Source: Treponema sp. (GTDB lineage: Bacteria > Spirochaetota > Spirochaetia > Treponematales > Treponemataceae). From it: a DNA stretch of 21,755 bases. Numbering within the stretch: the first letter of the stretch is position 1; every line of letters begins with the position of its first letter. Shown one piece after another: positions 13,442-21,755 of the stretch. The translations under genes were made by a program, and so were the position numbers. The stretch covers positions 1 to 21,755 of the forward strand of contig JAILNY010000061.1 of assembly GCA_024691105.1 (NCBI GenBank). The letters are read 5' to 3'. A model generated the notes under the pieces. That model was not told the origin of the DNA and did not search any database. It was given only the letters and a program-made list of their open reading frames with translations.

Positions 13442-16042
13442 TCAGCGGCCAAACAAAAGCTCTTTAAGCGCTGTCCATTTCTTTTTGTTTACAAGATTGA
13501 CAATCGCTCTTGCATGGTTTGGCTTAAACTGACTTGCACTCAAAAGAATCATGCTTTCGATTGGATTTTCCGTAACACCGCCGATTACAATCTTTGTTGC
13601 AGGATCGTTTTCAGAACGTCCGTGCTTACGGTTATCCTCTTTGATTTTTTCAATCATCTTATCAAGAATTTTTTTACAGGTAGCGTTCAACTCTGCAGCT
13701 TCTGTAAGTGAATTGTAAATTGTAAAGGTTCCAACTGTTGGCGAAGGATCCTGTGGAAGCGGTTTTGCATACAAAGTTGCAAAATCTTTATGACTAAACA
13801 GACCAGAGACATTAACAGGAGGCTTTTTGTTTTTTGCTCCTGCTCTGATAACTGTTTTTGTCGCAGTCTTTTTCTTTGCAGACTTTGTTTCTTCCGCGGC
13901 AAAATATGTCGGGAGGCGGGTTCTGTCATCTGCCGTATATTTTACGCCCTTTACCTTTACTGCCTTCTTAAGTTTTACATCACTCAAAGAAGAACAAATC
14001 TGGATTTCGTATGAACCCGATGGGGCAACATAGGCACCAGTTGAAACGTCATAAAGACAGAACGCTTTCGCATCAAGTTCAATAGTAACTTTTTTGCTCT
14101 TACCCGGTTCAAGATAAACCTTTGTAAAGGCGCGCAGTTCCTTTGCAGGGCGAAGATAATTGCCCTTTGGATTTTTTACGTAAAGCTGCACTACTTCTGC
14201 GCCGGCAACTTTTCCTGCATTCTTTACAGTGAATTTTATCTTGAGATTTTTCTTGCTTTCAGAAAGAGCATCTCCATATCCGCACTGTGCACCAACGTTT
14301 CCGATTGCGCTGTCTGCAGCACTCGCATCAAAATCCGAAGCAGAAACTGTAAGACCAGAATAAGCAAACTTGGTATAAGAAAGTCCGTAACCAAATTCAT
14401 ACTGAACAGGAACGTCAAATGTATCGTAAAATCTGTATCCGGTAAAAATACTTTCGCGGTATTCAATTGCAGGAGTTGCCTTACCCCATGTAGCTTTTGA
14501 CGGAACATCGTTTTCTGAGAAAGGATAAGACTCCGAAAGCTTTCCGCTAGGATTTACCTCTCCGGTTAAAAGAGAGGCACAGGCTTCGCCACAGGCTTCA
14601 CCGGCAAGATACATATGGAGGATTGCATTTACTTTATCTGCAAACGGTACTGCAAATGGAGATCCGCCGAATGTAACTACAATGATATCCTTGTTCATCT
14701 GGATAATCTTTTCTACGACAGACAGCTGTTCATGAGGAAGGTTCATATCGTGGCGGTCAAAGCCCTCGCCTTCTGTTCTGTTTGTAAGACCACAGCAGAG
14801 AATTACCGGAATCTTTTTAAGTGCTGCTTCTTTTGCAAGAGCAACTGCTTCCTGAGCAAGATGAGCCATCTGCTCTGCAGGAGTTTCTTCCACCTTATCG
14901 TCTGATGGGTAGGCCGCACCATAACGAACTTCAAAGCCTTTTGCCTTGAGCGACTCAATCAGGTTTGGCCCCATAAATGCATTGATATGACTTGAGCCAC
15001 CACCCTGGATACGCATTTCTTCGGCCATCTGTCCGAGTACAACTACCTGTTTCTGTTTTGCAGAAAGCGGAAGTGCTCCCTGGTTACGCAACAGAACTGC
15101 AGAATTTTCTGCAATCTTTTTTGCAGTTGCGTGAGCCTTTTTATAGTCAACTTTTATTTTTGGATTTTTGCTAAGACGAAGAACAGTCTCAATTACTTTT
15201 TCGCAAGAGCGGTTAATCTCTTCTTCAGATATGCGTCCTTCGTTGAAAGCTTTTAAAAGCTCAGTACCCTGATAGCCGCCAGAATCCGGCATTGCAAGAT
15301 CAAGACCAGCTTTAATACAGCTTGGAATATCAACAGCAGCGCCCCAGTCTGACATTATGGCGCCTTTAAAGCCCCACTCGTCACGGAGAATATCTTTTAT
15401 GATACGCTCATTTTTGCAGGTATATGTGCCGTTGATTTTATTATAAGATGCCATAATCGTCGTCGGTTGGGTATTGCGTACTGCAATTTCAAACGGACGA
15501 AGATAAATCTCTCTGAGGGCGCGTTCGTCGACAATACTGTCAGAGGACTGACGGCGTGTCTCCTGATTATTGCAGGCAAAATGCTTGATTGAAGTACCTA
15601 CATTTTTTGACTGCATTCCGTCAATGTAGGCTGCTGCAAGAGAACCTGCCAGAAGCGGATCTTCTGAAAAATACTCAAAGTTACGTCCGCACATTGGAGA
15701 ACGTTTAATATTTACACCACAGCCAAGAACAATTGCGACTTCTTCCTTCAAAGCCTGATCGGCAATCGCACCAGCCATTTCTTTTACGAGATCAAGATCC
15801 CATGAGTTTGCAACACAGCTTGCCGTAGGAAAGCAGGTTGCCTGTGCCGATGTATTGATGTCAGATTCCCCCAGTTCCTGTTTTCTAAGTCCGTGAGGAC
15901 CATCTGTCATCATTATAGAAGGAAGCTTGCCGTCTGCATCATATGTAAACCAGCCTCCAACACCGTTCAAAAGCCTGATCTTCTGTTCAATGGTCAGACT
16001 GCCCAAAATTTCTTTTACACTAGAATTTTTAAGAGATTTCAT
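13442..16042 (-). CDS. Glycoside hydrolase family 3 beta-glucosidase, cytoplasmic
   Basis: An 866-residue GH3 enzyme without a signal peptide. Residues ~1-300 are the TIM-barrel domain with MTDGPHGLR, the KHFACNNQE segment and GAIMSDWGA, where Asp232 is the nucleophile. Then comes the alpha/beta domain (~330-590) with GGGSSH and NRTEGEGFDRHD (Glu424-Glu426, region of the likely acid/base), and a fibronectin III-like domain (~610-710). The last ~150 residues contain a Lys/Ala-rich linker (ETKSAKKKTATK) and a helical tail of a kind seen in other long GH3 glucosidases. It probably splits imported beta-glucosides such as cello-oligosaccharides; GH3 also includes xylosidases, so the sugar is not certain. 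No ribosome site precedes the ATG (see the promoter entry). Confidence 0.88.
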   Translation of the reverse strand: MKSLKNSSVKEILGSLTIEQKIRLLNGVGGWFTYDADGKLPSIMMTDGPHGLRKQELGESDINTSAQATCFPTASCVANSWDLDLVKEMAGAIADQALKEEVAIVLGCGVNIKRSPMCGRNFEYFSEDPLLAGSLAAAYIDGMQSKNVGTSIKHFACNNQETRRQSSDSIVDERALREIYLRPFEIAVRNTQPTTIMASYNKINGTYTCKNERIIKDILRDEWGFKGAIMSDWGAAVDIPSCIKAGLDLAMPDSGGYQGTELLKAFNEGRISEEEINRSCEKVIETVLRLSKNPKIKVDYKKAHATAKKIAENSAVLLRNQGALPLSAKQKQVVVLGQMAEEMRIQGGGSSHINAFMGPNLIESLKAKGFEVRYGAAYPSDDKVEETPAEQMAHLAQEAVALAKEAALKKIPVILCCGLTNRTEGEGFDRHDMNLPHEQLSVVEKIIQMNKDIIVVTFGGSPFAVPFADKVNAILHMYLAGEACGEACASLLTGEVNPSGKLSESYPFSENDVPSKATWGKATPAIEYRESIFTGYRFYDTFDVPVQYEFGYGLSYTKFAYSGLTVSASDFDASAADSAIGNVGAQCGYGDALSESKKNLKIKFTVKNAGKVAGAEVVQLYVKNPKGNYLRPAKELRAFTKVYLEPGKSKKVTIELDAKAFCLYDVSTGAYVAPSGSYEIQICSSLSDVKLKKAVKVKGVKYTADDRTRLPTYFAAEETKSAKKKTATKTVIRAGAKNKKPPVNVSGLFSHKDFATLYAKPLPQDPSPTVGTFTIYNSLTEAAELNATCKKILDKMIEKIKEDNRKHGRSENDPATKIVIGGVTENPIESMILLSASQFKPNHARAIVNLVNKKKWTALKELLFGR

Positions 16043-16049
16043 AGAATGA

Positions 16050-16078
16050 ATTATAAACGAGAAACGCTAAAAAAGGAA
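16050..16078 (-). promoter_or_regulatory. Promoter that predicts a leaderless GH3 mRNA
   Basis: A perfect -10 TATAAT (16050-16055, minus strand) ends 7 bases before the A of the start codon at 16042, so transcription would begin at or next to the ATG. There is no Shine-Dalgarno sequence. The -35 (TTCCTT, 16073-16078) is weak. Confidence 0.5.
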
Positions 16079-16117
16079 ATAAAATTTATAAACAATTTGA
16101 TTTTAAATGAATTAATT

Positions 16118-18394
16118 TCAGATATGCTTCTTAATAAATTCAACAAAATCTGCCTTTTGAAGCGGTTTTGAATAAAAATATCCCTGAACCTGATCACAGC
16201 GCAGTTTTTTTAACATATCGCGCTCTTCTTTTGTTTCAACGCCTTCAAACAAAGTCTTTTTGTTAAGCTGATGTCCAAGACGCAAAAGTGTCATAATCAT
16301 CTTTGACGACACTTTTTTAGAATCTTCTTTTCGCAAAAAGTTCTGATCAAACTTTAATACATCAACCGGCACTTCGTTTAACATATTAAGAGACGACTGT
16401 CCGCTTCCAAAATCGTCCATTGCAACACTAAAGCCGTGCGAGTGAAGTTTTTTAGTTACCTGAATCAAATCAAAGCTTTCGGCATCAGATGAGCGCTCTA
16501 AGATTTCGACCTCGATTAACTCCGGCGGAAGATTATACTTACTGAATCGTCTGACAAATTCCTTTACAAACTTTTCTGAATTAGTATGATTTCGCGACAT
16601 GTTAACCGAAATTGGAACGACGGGATTTCCTAAATCGAGCTGTTCACGCAAAAACTTAAACACCTGCTCATAAATCTCAAAGTCAAGCTTTACGATAAAT
16701 CCGTTGCGTTCAAAAAGCGGAATAAAATCCGCCGGCGATAAAAATCCAAGCTTCTGGTTAGAACTGTTCCATCTTACTAAAGCTTCGGCGCCTTTAACCT
16801 TATCATCAGAAAGATTAATCTTTGGCTGAAATACGCAGTAAAATTCACCACGCTCCAATGCCTTTTCCATGTGACGCTCGATGCGCTGTTCGCGTTCAAC
16901 AGTCTCTGCCATCTTTCGAGAGTAAATTGCAAAGTCCTGAGTCAAATTATTTTTAATCGTTCCTTTTGCATACGAAGCTTCGCCGATAAGTTCAAGAATT
17001 GTCTTATACTGATTATAAAACTGAACATCCGGGAGAACAAAGGTAATTCCTGTTTTAATGTGAACCGGAACGTCAAACGATGCAAAAGTGTCGTTAAGTT
17101 CTTCAACCGTCTGCTCAAATACATTCATAAAATCAGGAACTTCTCTAAAACGTGCAATAACATAAAAATGATCTGCATAACCGCGACCACAGATAGAACC
17201 AGTTGCAAGACAGCGTTCCAGCAAAATCTGCGAACAGGTTTTTAATATCTCATCTGCGCCGTCTTTACCGAGGGTCTGATTTATAAACTTAAATCCCCTT
17301 AAGTCAATTTCCATAATTGCAAACTTTGACTCAGGATATTTATCAATAAGACTCTGCGCTTCCTTTTCAAACTTCGAACGCGACCATAATCCTGTAAGCG
17401 GATCAATAGAGCGCTCCCAGATTGCCTGACTATTAAGAAAGAAAATCGAAACGAAAGTCAAAATTAAAATCAAACCGATTGTCGTTGCAATGACGCGCAA
17501 AATCAAAGTTCTCAGTTCCGAGTAACTCTTGTACGCAATGTTTCTTGGAATAACGACACCGCAAACCCAATCGGTTCCGCGGATTGGCTTAATATGAATT
17601 TTTACAATCCGCTTTTTTACATCCTGAGTTTCAAACACTCCTTCGCGAACCTTTGCAAAATATTGCGAAGTATACATTTTATATTTTTCTGATTCCGGAG
17701 TATACTGACAGCAAAGCACATTAGGATTAAGATGAGCCGCAAAACGACCTTCATCACCAATTATGAAAAAAGTTGCATTTGGATCAGGCAGCATCTTTCG
17801 GGTTAAAATCTGCAATGCAGTAAGCGCAATCGAAGCGACCATCGCCCCCTTAAGATTCTTTTTTGTATCGTAAACAGGCAAAGCCAAAAGCGCAATTTTT
17901 TCACCATCATCATCAGAAACAACAGGGCCTGTTATTGTAGCGGCTTTTCTATCTATGACTATATCTTTATAAAATTTTCGTTTAGAAACATTTCTGCGAG
18001 TACCACCAGGCATTATTGTATTTCCATCCAAATCACAATAAATGACATTATCAAAATAGATCCATTTGTTTTCTTTTTTTAATTCAAGATAAGCTCTGAC
18101 CTGTTCAAGAGTTTTTGCTTCCATTACAGTCTGAGAATTTGCAAACTGTTTGAGTTCAGCACATGCAGCGTTAAAAAGATATTCAGAAATCAGAGAATAT
18201 TCATTTACAAGCTGCTCGGAAGAATGGTAAACAGCCTGCTCAGAATTTTCGCGTACGAGATTTAAGGCGAGTTTAGCAACGAACAAAAGATAAGAAATAA
18301 TAATAATTCCACTGACAATAAAACAGATGTATTTTGCCACTTTGCGAGACATCTTTAATTTTTTCTTTTGAATATCTTCTAGAGTCAGCTTCAT
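16118..18394 (-). CDS. dCache-GGDEF(degenerate)-EAL protein, c-di-GMP phosphodiesterase
   Basis: A 758-residue membrane sensor. I place the start at ATG 18394: the in-frame TTG at 18442 overlaps the -35 of a good promoter. Order: transmembrane helix (~19-46), periplasmic sensor of dCache type (~47-295, with the FYKDIVIDRKAATITGPVVSDDDGE pattern in its first half), second helix (~297-320), GGDEF-like domain from DPLTG, and EAL domain (~520-755). The GGDEF signature reads GYADHF (near residue 405), so this domain cannot make c-di-GMP and may bind GTP or be structural. The EAL domain keeps EALVRW (Glu537), SVNMS, EVEILERS, DDFGSG, LKFD, EGVE and QGYFYSKP, so it should be active. The gene has its own promoter and is divergent from the large repetitive secreted protein. 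Confidence 0.87.
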   Translation of the reverse strand: MKLTLEDIQKKKLKMSRKVAKYICFIVSGIIIISYLLFVAKLALNLVRENSEQAVYHSSEQLVNEYSLISEYLFNAACAELKQFANSQTVMEAKTLEQVRAYLELKKENKWIYFDNVIYCDLDGNTIMPGGTRRNVSKRKFYKDIVIDRKAATITGPVVSDDDGEKIALLALPVYDTKKNLKGAMVASIALTALQILTRKMLPDPNATFFIIGDEGRFAAHLNPNVLCCQYTPESEKYKMYTSQYFAKVREGVFETQDVKKRIVKIHIKPIRGTDWVCGVVIPRNIAYKSYSELRTLILRVIATTIGLILILTFVSIFFLNSQAIWERSIDPLTGLWSRSKFEKEAQSLIDKYPESKFAIMEIDLRGFKFINQTLGKDGADEILKTCSQILLERCLATGSICGRGYADHFYVIARFREVPDFMNVFEQTVEELNDTFASFDVPVHIKTGITFVLPDVQFYNQYKTILELIGEASYAKGTIKNNLTQDFAIYSRKMAETVEREQRIERHMEKALERGEFYCVFQPKINLSDDKVKGAEALVRWNSSNQKLGFLSPADFIPLFERNGFIVKLDFEIYEQVFKFLREQLDLGNPVVPISVNMSRNHTNSEKFVKEFVRRFSKYNLPPELIEVEILERSSDAESFDLIQVTKKLHSHGFSVAMDDFGSGQSSLNMLNEVPVDVLKFDQNFLRKEDSKKVSSKMIMTLLRLGHQLNKKTLFEGVETKEERDMLKKLRCDQVQGYFYSKPLQKADFVEFIKKHI

Positions 18395-18413
18395 TCTATT
18401 ATGTCCACGATGA

Positions 18414-18442
18414 ATTTTAACATGAGAAAAGAAATTTAACAA
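18414..18442 (-). promoter_or_regulatory. Promoter of the EAL gene
   Basis: Minus strand: -35 TTGTTA (18437-18442), 17-base spacer, extended -10 TGTTAAAAT with the hexamer at 18414-18419. The predicted start near 18407 leaves only about 13 bases before ATG 18394, with a weak GTGGA ribosome site. Confidence 0.5.
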
Positions 18443-18482
18443 ATTTTATTTCTATATATGTATGTCATTAATACTAAAATTT

Positions 18483-18511
18483 TTGCGTTATCTGGAGAGA
18501 TTAGATATAAT
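18483..18511 (+). promoter_or_regulatory. Promoter of the large secreted protein gene
   Basis: -35 TTGCGT (18483-18488), 17-base spacer, -10 TATAAT (18506-18511); predicted start near 18518. TAAGG lies about 10 bases before ATG 18564. Confidence 0.6.
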
Positions 18512-18563
18512 TTAAGTGAACTGTTGTTTTTTCCGATAATCGAAAAGATAAGGTATATTGTCT

Positions 18564-21500
18564 ATGAACATGTCAGGAAAGTTATTTAGAAAAATCAGTT
18601 TACTTCTCGTCCTTTTTGTTTGTCTGTCGGGGAAAATTTATTCAGAAACCTACTACAGATTAAAAGCTGGTTCTACCGGTGGAGACTGGACTGACAATAC
18701 AATATGGCAAAAATATAACGATGACCTTCTTGTGCAGGACTACGAAGATTGCACTCCGGGAGATTATCCAGGAAATACAGCTTCTAATGACCATGTTATC
18801 TGGATACCGGGAGACACAGATGCTTCTTTAACATTAGACTATGATGCTGTAACTGTTCAAAAAATCTGCTTTAATTCCGATAATGACACCTCGCACAATA
18901 AACTTTTAACAATCAATCTTAACGGCTACGATCTGACTGTTGCCGAATTTGATCTTGGTCAGATTGAAGCAAGTCCATTGCACGGAACAGATTCTAAACT
19001 GTCATTAATTAACACAGATCCTGACTATGACAGTGTGGTGAATATAACAAACCTGGGAGCAGATCCTTCTGCAAATATTACTCTTTCTATTGGTTCTGGC
19101 GTATATGTAAATGTTACAAATGATATTACAATCGGCGATGACGATACTACAACTTTCACTTTTGGAGGAGACTTAACCTGCAATGGTGATATCGTTATTA
19201 ACAGCAAAGTTATTATATGCAATGACACAGCAATCAATGCCGGATCAAAAAACATCACTTTTAACGGAGACGTTGACAGCGATACTTCATCTCACAGTTT
19301 GACCTTAAACGGTGCAGTCATCACTCAAAACAAAGTCGGCTTTGGTTCAACCTCGCCGCTGGAAGATCTTAGAATTACAGTTTCTGATCGCTACGAAGGT
19401 GTAAACGATGCTTCTATCACAGCGCCTGTTACCTGTAACGGAGATTTAACTTTAACGGGAGTTGCATTATTCCGAGGTGATATTTCTGCTGCGACGATTA
19501 CTTCTAGTGCAGAATGTCAATTTTTGGCTGCCGTTACTTCGGTAGAAACAACAGGCAACCAGACTTATAACGGCAATGTTATAATTAACTACGAAGGCGT
19601 AAATATAACTTCGACTGGCGGACAGATTACATTCAACGAAACATTTAACACCTGGAGCTCAAGCGCAAATCCAGTTTCTGCAAATTTCTCTGCAACAAAA
19701 ACAACCTTTGTAAAAACAGTCGGAGAGACAACTGCATTAAAAAATATTTCTATTACGGGCAACGCAGAATTTGGTGACAGCATAATTGCACAGGATATTA
19801 CAGTCACCGGAAACGCAGATTTTGCAAGTAACGTAACAGCAAATGACATTATAGTCACAGGTACGACTTCAATTAAAGGAACAATCAGTGCAAATGATGT
19901 CGAGTTTACAGGTGACACAACTTTAACCGGAGACACAACTTTTATTACGACAAGTGTTTTATTTTCTGGTGAAGTAGACTCAGACGGAAACGACCTTACA
20001 CTTGGAAACAATACAACTGCAACAACAGTAACTTTTTCAGATGACGTTATACACACATCAACTCTCACTCTATATGGAGCAACCACTGTAACAGGAACTG
20101 CAACAATTAACGTTAATGAGTGGAACAATCCAAATGATGCAGTAATCACACCGGGAAGTTCAACTGTAACAGTAAAAGATTCTATTACAGGAAATAATAA
20201 TTTTTATAATCTTACGACAACAGGAACTTCCCTTATCTTTGAAGCAGGTAAAACACAAACAATTGCAGGAACATTTACAGCCGCAGACACAACTCTTGAA
20301 AGTTCAACATCTGGCTCTCAATGGACTATCGATGTTGCAACTGCAAACGCGACTGTTTCTGGCGTTACGGTAAAAGATTCAAATTCTGTAAATTTAATTT
20401 CACCGACAGGAACCTGTACAAACCTCGGAAACAACATCAACTGGGCAATCTCATCAACATACAGATGGAAGACAACCGCTGCCTCAACAGACTGGACAGA
20501 TGTTGCAAACTGGCAGCTTGAGGCAGGAGCATCATGGATTGCAGCAACACGCTATCCTGGACAGGATGCCGCAGACAGCGTAAAAATTGTTACGGCAACC
20601 AGTAACCCTGCTTTTAATCTTGCATCAGATATAACTCTTTCTGATATTTCAATCGGTTCATCAACAGACACAACTGCAGAACTTGATTTTACTTCGAATG
20701 CCGACATAAAACTTTCTGCATCAACATCACCGGTTACAAACTACGGTACTATAATTTACTCAGGAACAGGACGCATCAAAAATGATGATGCAACTCCAGC
20801 TGCCATCATGGACGGTGCACACGGAACCGTCGAGTTTACAGGTTCAGCAGCCATAATCGATGACACTGCATCTGGCACAGCAGCAGACTACTACAACTTA
20901 AAACTCACAGGGCTAACATGCACTCTTGACGGTGCAATCAAAGTTGCAGGAAAACTTACTGTAGATACAGCCTCTTCGATTACAGGCGGAACATCACTTG
21001 CAGTAACAGGAACTTCTGCCATCGGCGGAAACATTACAACAACCGGCACGCAAATATATACAGGAGATGTCACACTTAACGATGACATCACGTTTATCGC
21101 AGGAACAGCATCAACCGGCTCGACAGTTCAATTTGCGGCCGCAATTAATACATCAGTTGCAGCAGGAAGCGCTCTCACAATCGGAAGCTCCTCTATTGAA
21201 ACAGCATCAGTCTTTGCAGGCGTAATCGGAAACACAAGTACGATTACAACTCTTACGATATACGGCGACACAGACTTACAGGCAAATGCAACTGTTCAAA
21301 ACTGGAACAATGCAAACAACCACACAGTTACTCCAAACTCAACAACCGTCACGGTAACAGAAAATGTTTCGGGCGACAACACATTCAGCAATCTCGTAAT
21401 AGACGGAACAGGAACCTCGATAATCTCAGGTTCAAATACAATAGAAAACTTTACATGTACCGCCGCAGGAAAAACACTTAAGTTTGGTGCAGGCAAAACT

Positions 21501-21755
21501 CAAACTATATCAGGCGACTTTGTCATTACAGGTACAAGCGCCGCAAACATCAGTCTTTTAAGTACATCACAGGGAAGCACATGGACAATCACAACACCGG
21601 TTACAAGCGCCGAGGTTTCTTATGCACTTATCGAAGACTCAACTTCTACAAACGATTCAATTTCTCCAATTTACTCACGCTCACTCGGCAACAACGTAAA
21701 CTGGACAATCTCAAACAATTATAAATGGAACGGTTCTGACACAGACTGGAAGACC
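18564..21755 (+). CDS. Very large repetitive secreted protein, probable beta-helix adhesin, 3' end outside the window
   Basis: The frame is open for 1064 codons to the right edge. The N-terminus is a type I signal peptide (KLFRKISLLLVLFVCLSGKIYS, cleavage before ETYYRL). The rest is rich in Thr, Asn, Gly, Ser and Ala with few charges, in short strand-turn units such as ITVTGNADF, IIVTGTTSI and LTLTGDTTF, as in beta-helical surface proteins. A larger module repeats: a W..DWTD..NWQ...YPG...D.V.I start (18684, 20491, and again at the edge near 21747), and a block from a WNN start (20121 and 21303) through AGKTQTI(A/S)G to GNN(I/V)NW (20442 and 21702). Adhesion, polysaccharide contact or surface-layer roles are possible. 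How it leaves the periplasm is not visible because the C-terminus is missing. Confidence 0.8.
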   Translation, partial: MNMSGKLFRKISLLLVLFVCLSGKIYSETYYRLKAGSTGGDWTDNTIWQKYNDDLLVQDYEDCTPGDYPGNTASNDHVIWIPGDTDASLTLDYDAVTVQKICFNSDNDTSHNKLLTINLNGYDLTVAEFDLGQIEASPLHGTDSKLSLINTDPDYDSVVNITNLGADPSANITLSIGSGVYVNVTNDITIGDDDTTTFTFGGDLTCNGDIVINSKVIICNDTAINAGSKNITFNGDVDSDTSSHSLTLNGAVITQNKVGFGSTSPLEDLRITVSDRYEGVNDASITAPVTCNGDLTLTGVALFRGDISAATITSSAECQFLAAVTSVETTGNQTYNGNVIINYEGVNITSTGGQITFNETFNTWSSSANPVSANFSATKTTFVKTVGETTALKNISITGNAEFGDSIIAQDITVTGNADFASNVTANDIIVTGTTSIKGTISANDVEFTGDTTLTGDTTFITTSVLFSGEVDSDGNDLTLGNNTTATTVTFSDDVIHTSTLTLYGATTVTGTATINVNEWNNPNDAVITPGSSTVTVKDSITGNNNFYNLTTTGTSLIFEAGKTQTIAGTFTAADTTLESSTSGSQWTIDVATANATVSGVTVKDSNSVNLISPTGTCTNLGNNINWAISSTYRWKTTAASTDWTDVANWQLEAGASWIAATRYPGQDAADSVKIVTATSNPAFNLASDITLSDISIGSSTDTTAELDFTSNADIKLSASTSPVTNYGTIIYSGTGRIKNDDATPAAIMDGAHGTVEFTGSAAIIDDTASGTAADYYNLKLTGLTCTLDGAIKVAGKLTVDTASSITGGTSLAVTGTSAIGGNITTTGTQIYTGDVTLNDDITFIAGTASTGSTVQFAAAINTSVAAGSALTIGSSSIETASVFAGVIGNTSTITTLTIYGDTDLQANATVQNWNNANNHTVTPNSTTVTVTENVSGDNTFSNLVIDGTGTSIISGSNTIENFTCTAAGKTLKFGAGKTQTISGDFVITGTSAANISLLSTSQGSTWTITTPVTSAEVSYALIEDSTSTNDSISPIYSRSLGNNVNWTISNNYKWNGSDTDWKT

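Noticed and set aside
19589..20149. Minus-strand open frames of 186 and fewer codons within the large secreted protein gene.
   Set aside because: They are Val/Ser-rich mirror images of Thr/Asn-rich repeats; the plus frame has a signal peptide and 1064 uninterrupted codons.

Overview
The window looks like a piece of a host-associated or rumen-type Treponema (Spirochaetota) chromosome. This is an inference from the gene families: a bactofilin with an M23 peptidase, DUF327 and PSP1 proteins in one operon, many second-messenger enzymes, a lipoprotein with a relaxed lipobox, a small Phe-terminated outer-membrane barrel and a very large repetitive secreted protein. AT-rich spacers and TGnTATAAT-type promoters fit. 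I saw no rRNA, tRNA, CRISPR array, insertion sequence or phage gene.

Layout. (1) 1-944, minus: the first 314 codons of an Ig-like surface lipoprotein; its 3' end lies outside the window. The 307-base gap 945-1251 holds its promoter, a hairpin-rich leader and a probable terminator for the next operon. (2) 1252-4131, minus: a compact four-gene operon, M23 peptidase > bactofilin > DUF327 (YaaR) > PSP1 (RicT/YaaT). The first three genes touch or overlap and the last is 14 bases away. (3) 4340-7574, plus: an outer-membrane barrel with a strong promoter and a perfect palindrome at its predicted transcription start, then tatD with its own promoter and a perfect bidirectional terminator, then a tRNA-dihydrouridine synthase carrying an in-frame insertion of about 54 residues. 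(4) 7669-11288, plus: a membrane adenylate cyclase with a CBM2-like extracytoplasmic domain, followed by a PAS-GGDEF-GAF protein. (5) 11308-18394, minus: ornithine decarboxylase with a structured leader; a secreted duplicated-domain protein 26 bases downstream of a GH3 beta-glucosidase that appears to be leaderless; and a dCache-GGDEF(degenerate)-EAL phosphodiesterase. (6) 18564 to the end, plus: at least 1064 codons of a repetitive, probably beta-helical secreted protein.

How the parts may work together. The first operon would build and shape the cell wall, since bactofilin with M23 is a known shape-determining pair, and it couples these genes to the RicT/YaaR pair known from Firmicutes. The central region holds cAMP synthesis, a possible c-di-GMP synthase and a c-di-GMP phosphodiesterase within about 11 kb, beside a glucosidase. 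If the CBM2-like domain of the cyclase really binds polysaccharide, this could be a plant-fibre-sensing locus; that link is inference. The strongest candidates for something new are this cyclase architecture, the repeat inserted in dus, and the perfect palindrome in front of the outer-membrane protein gene.
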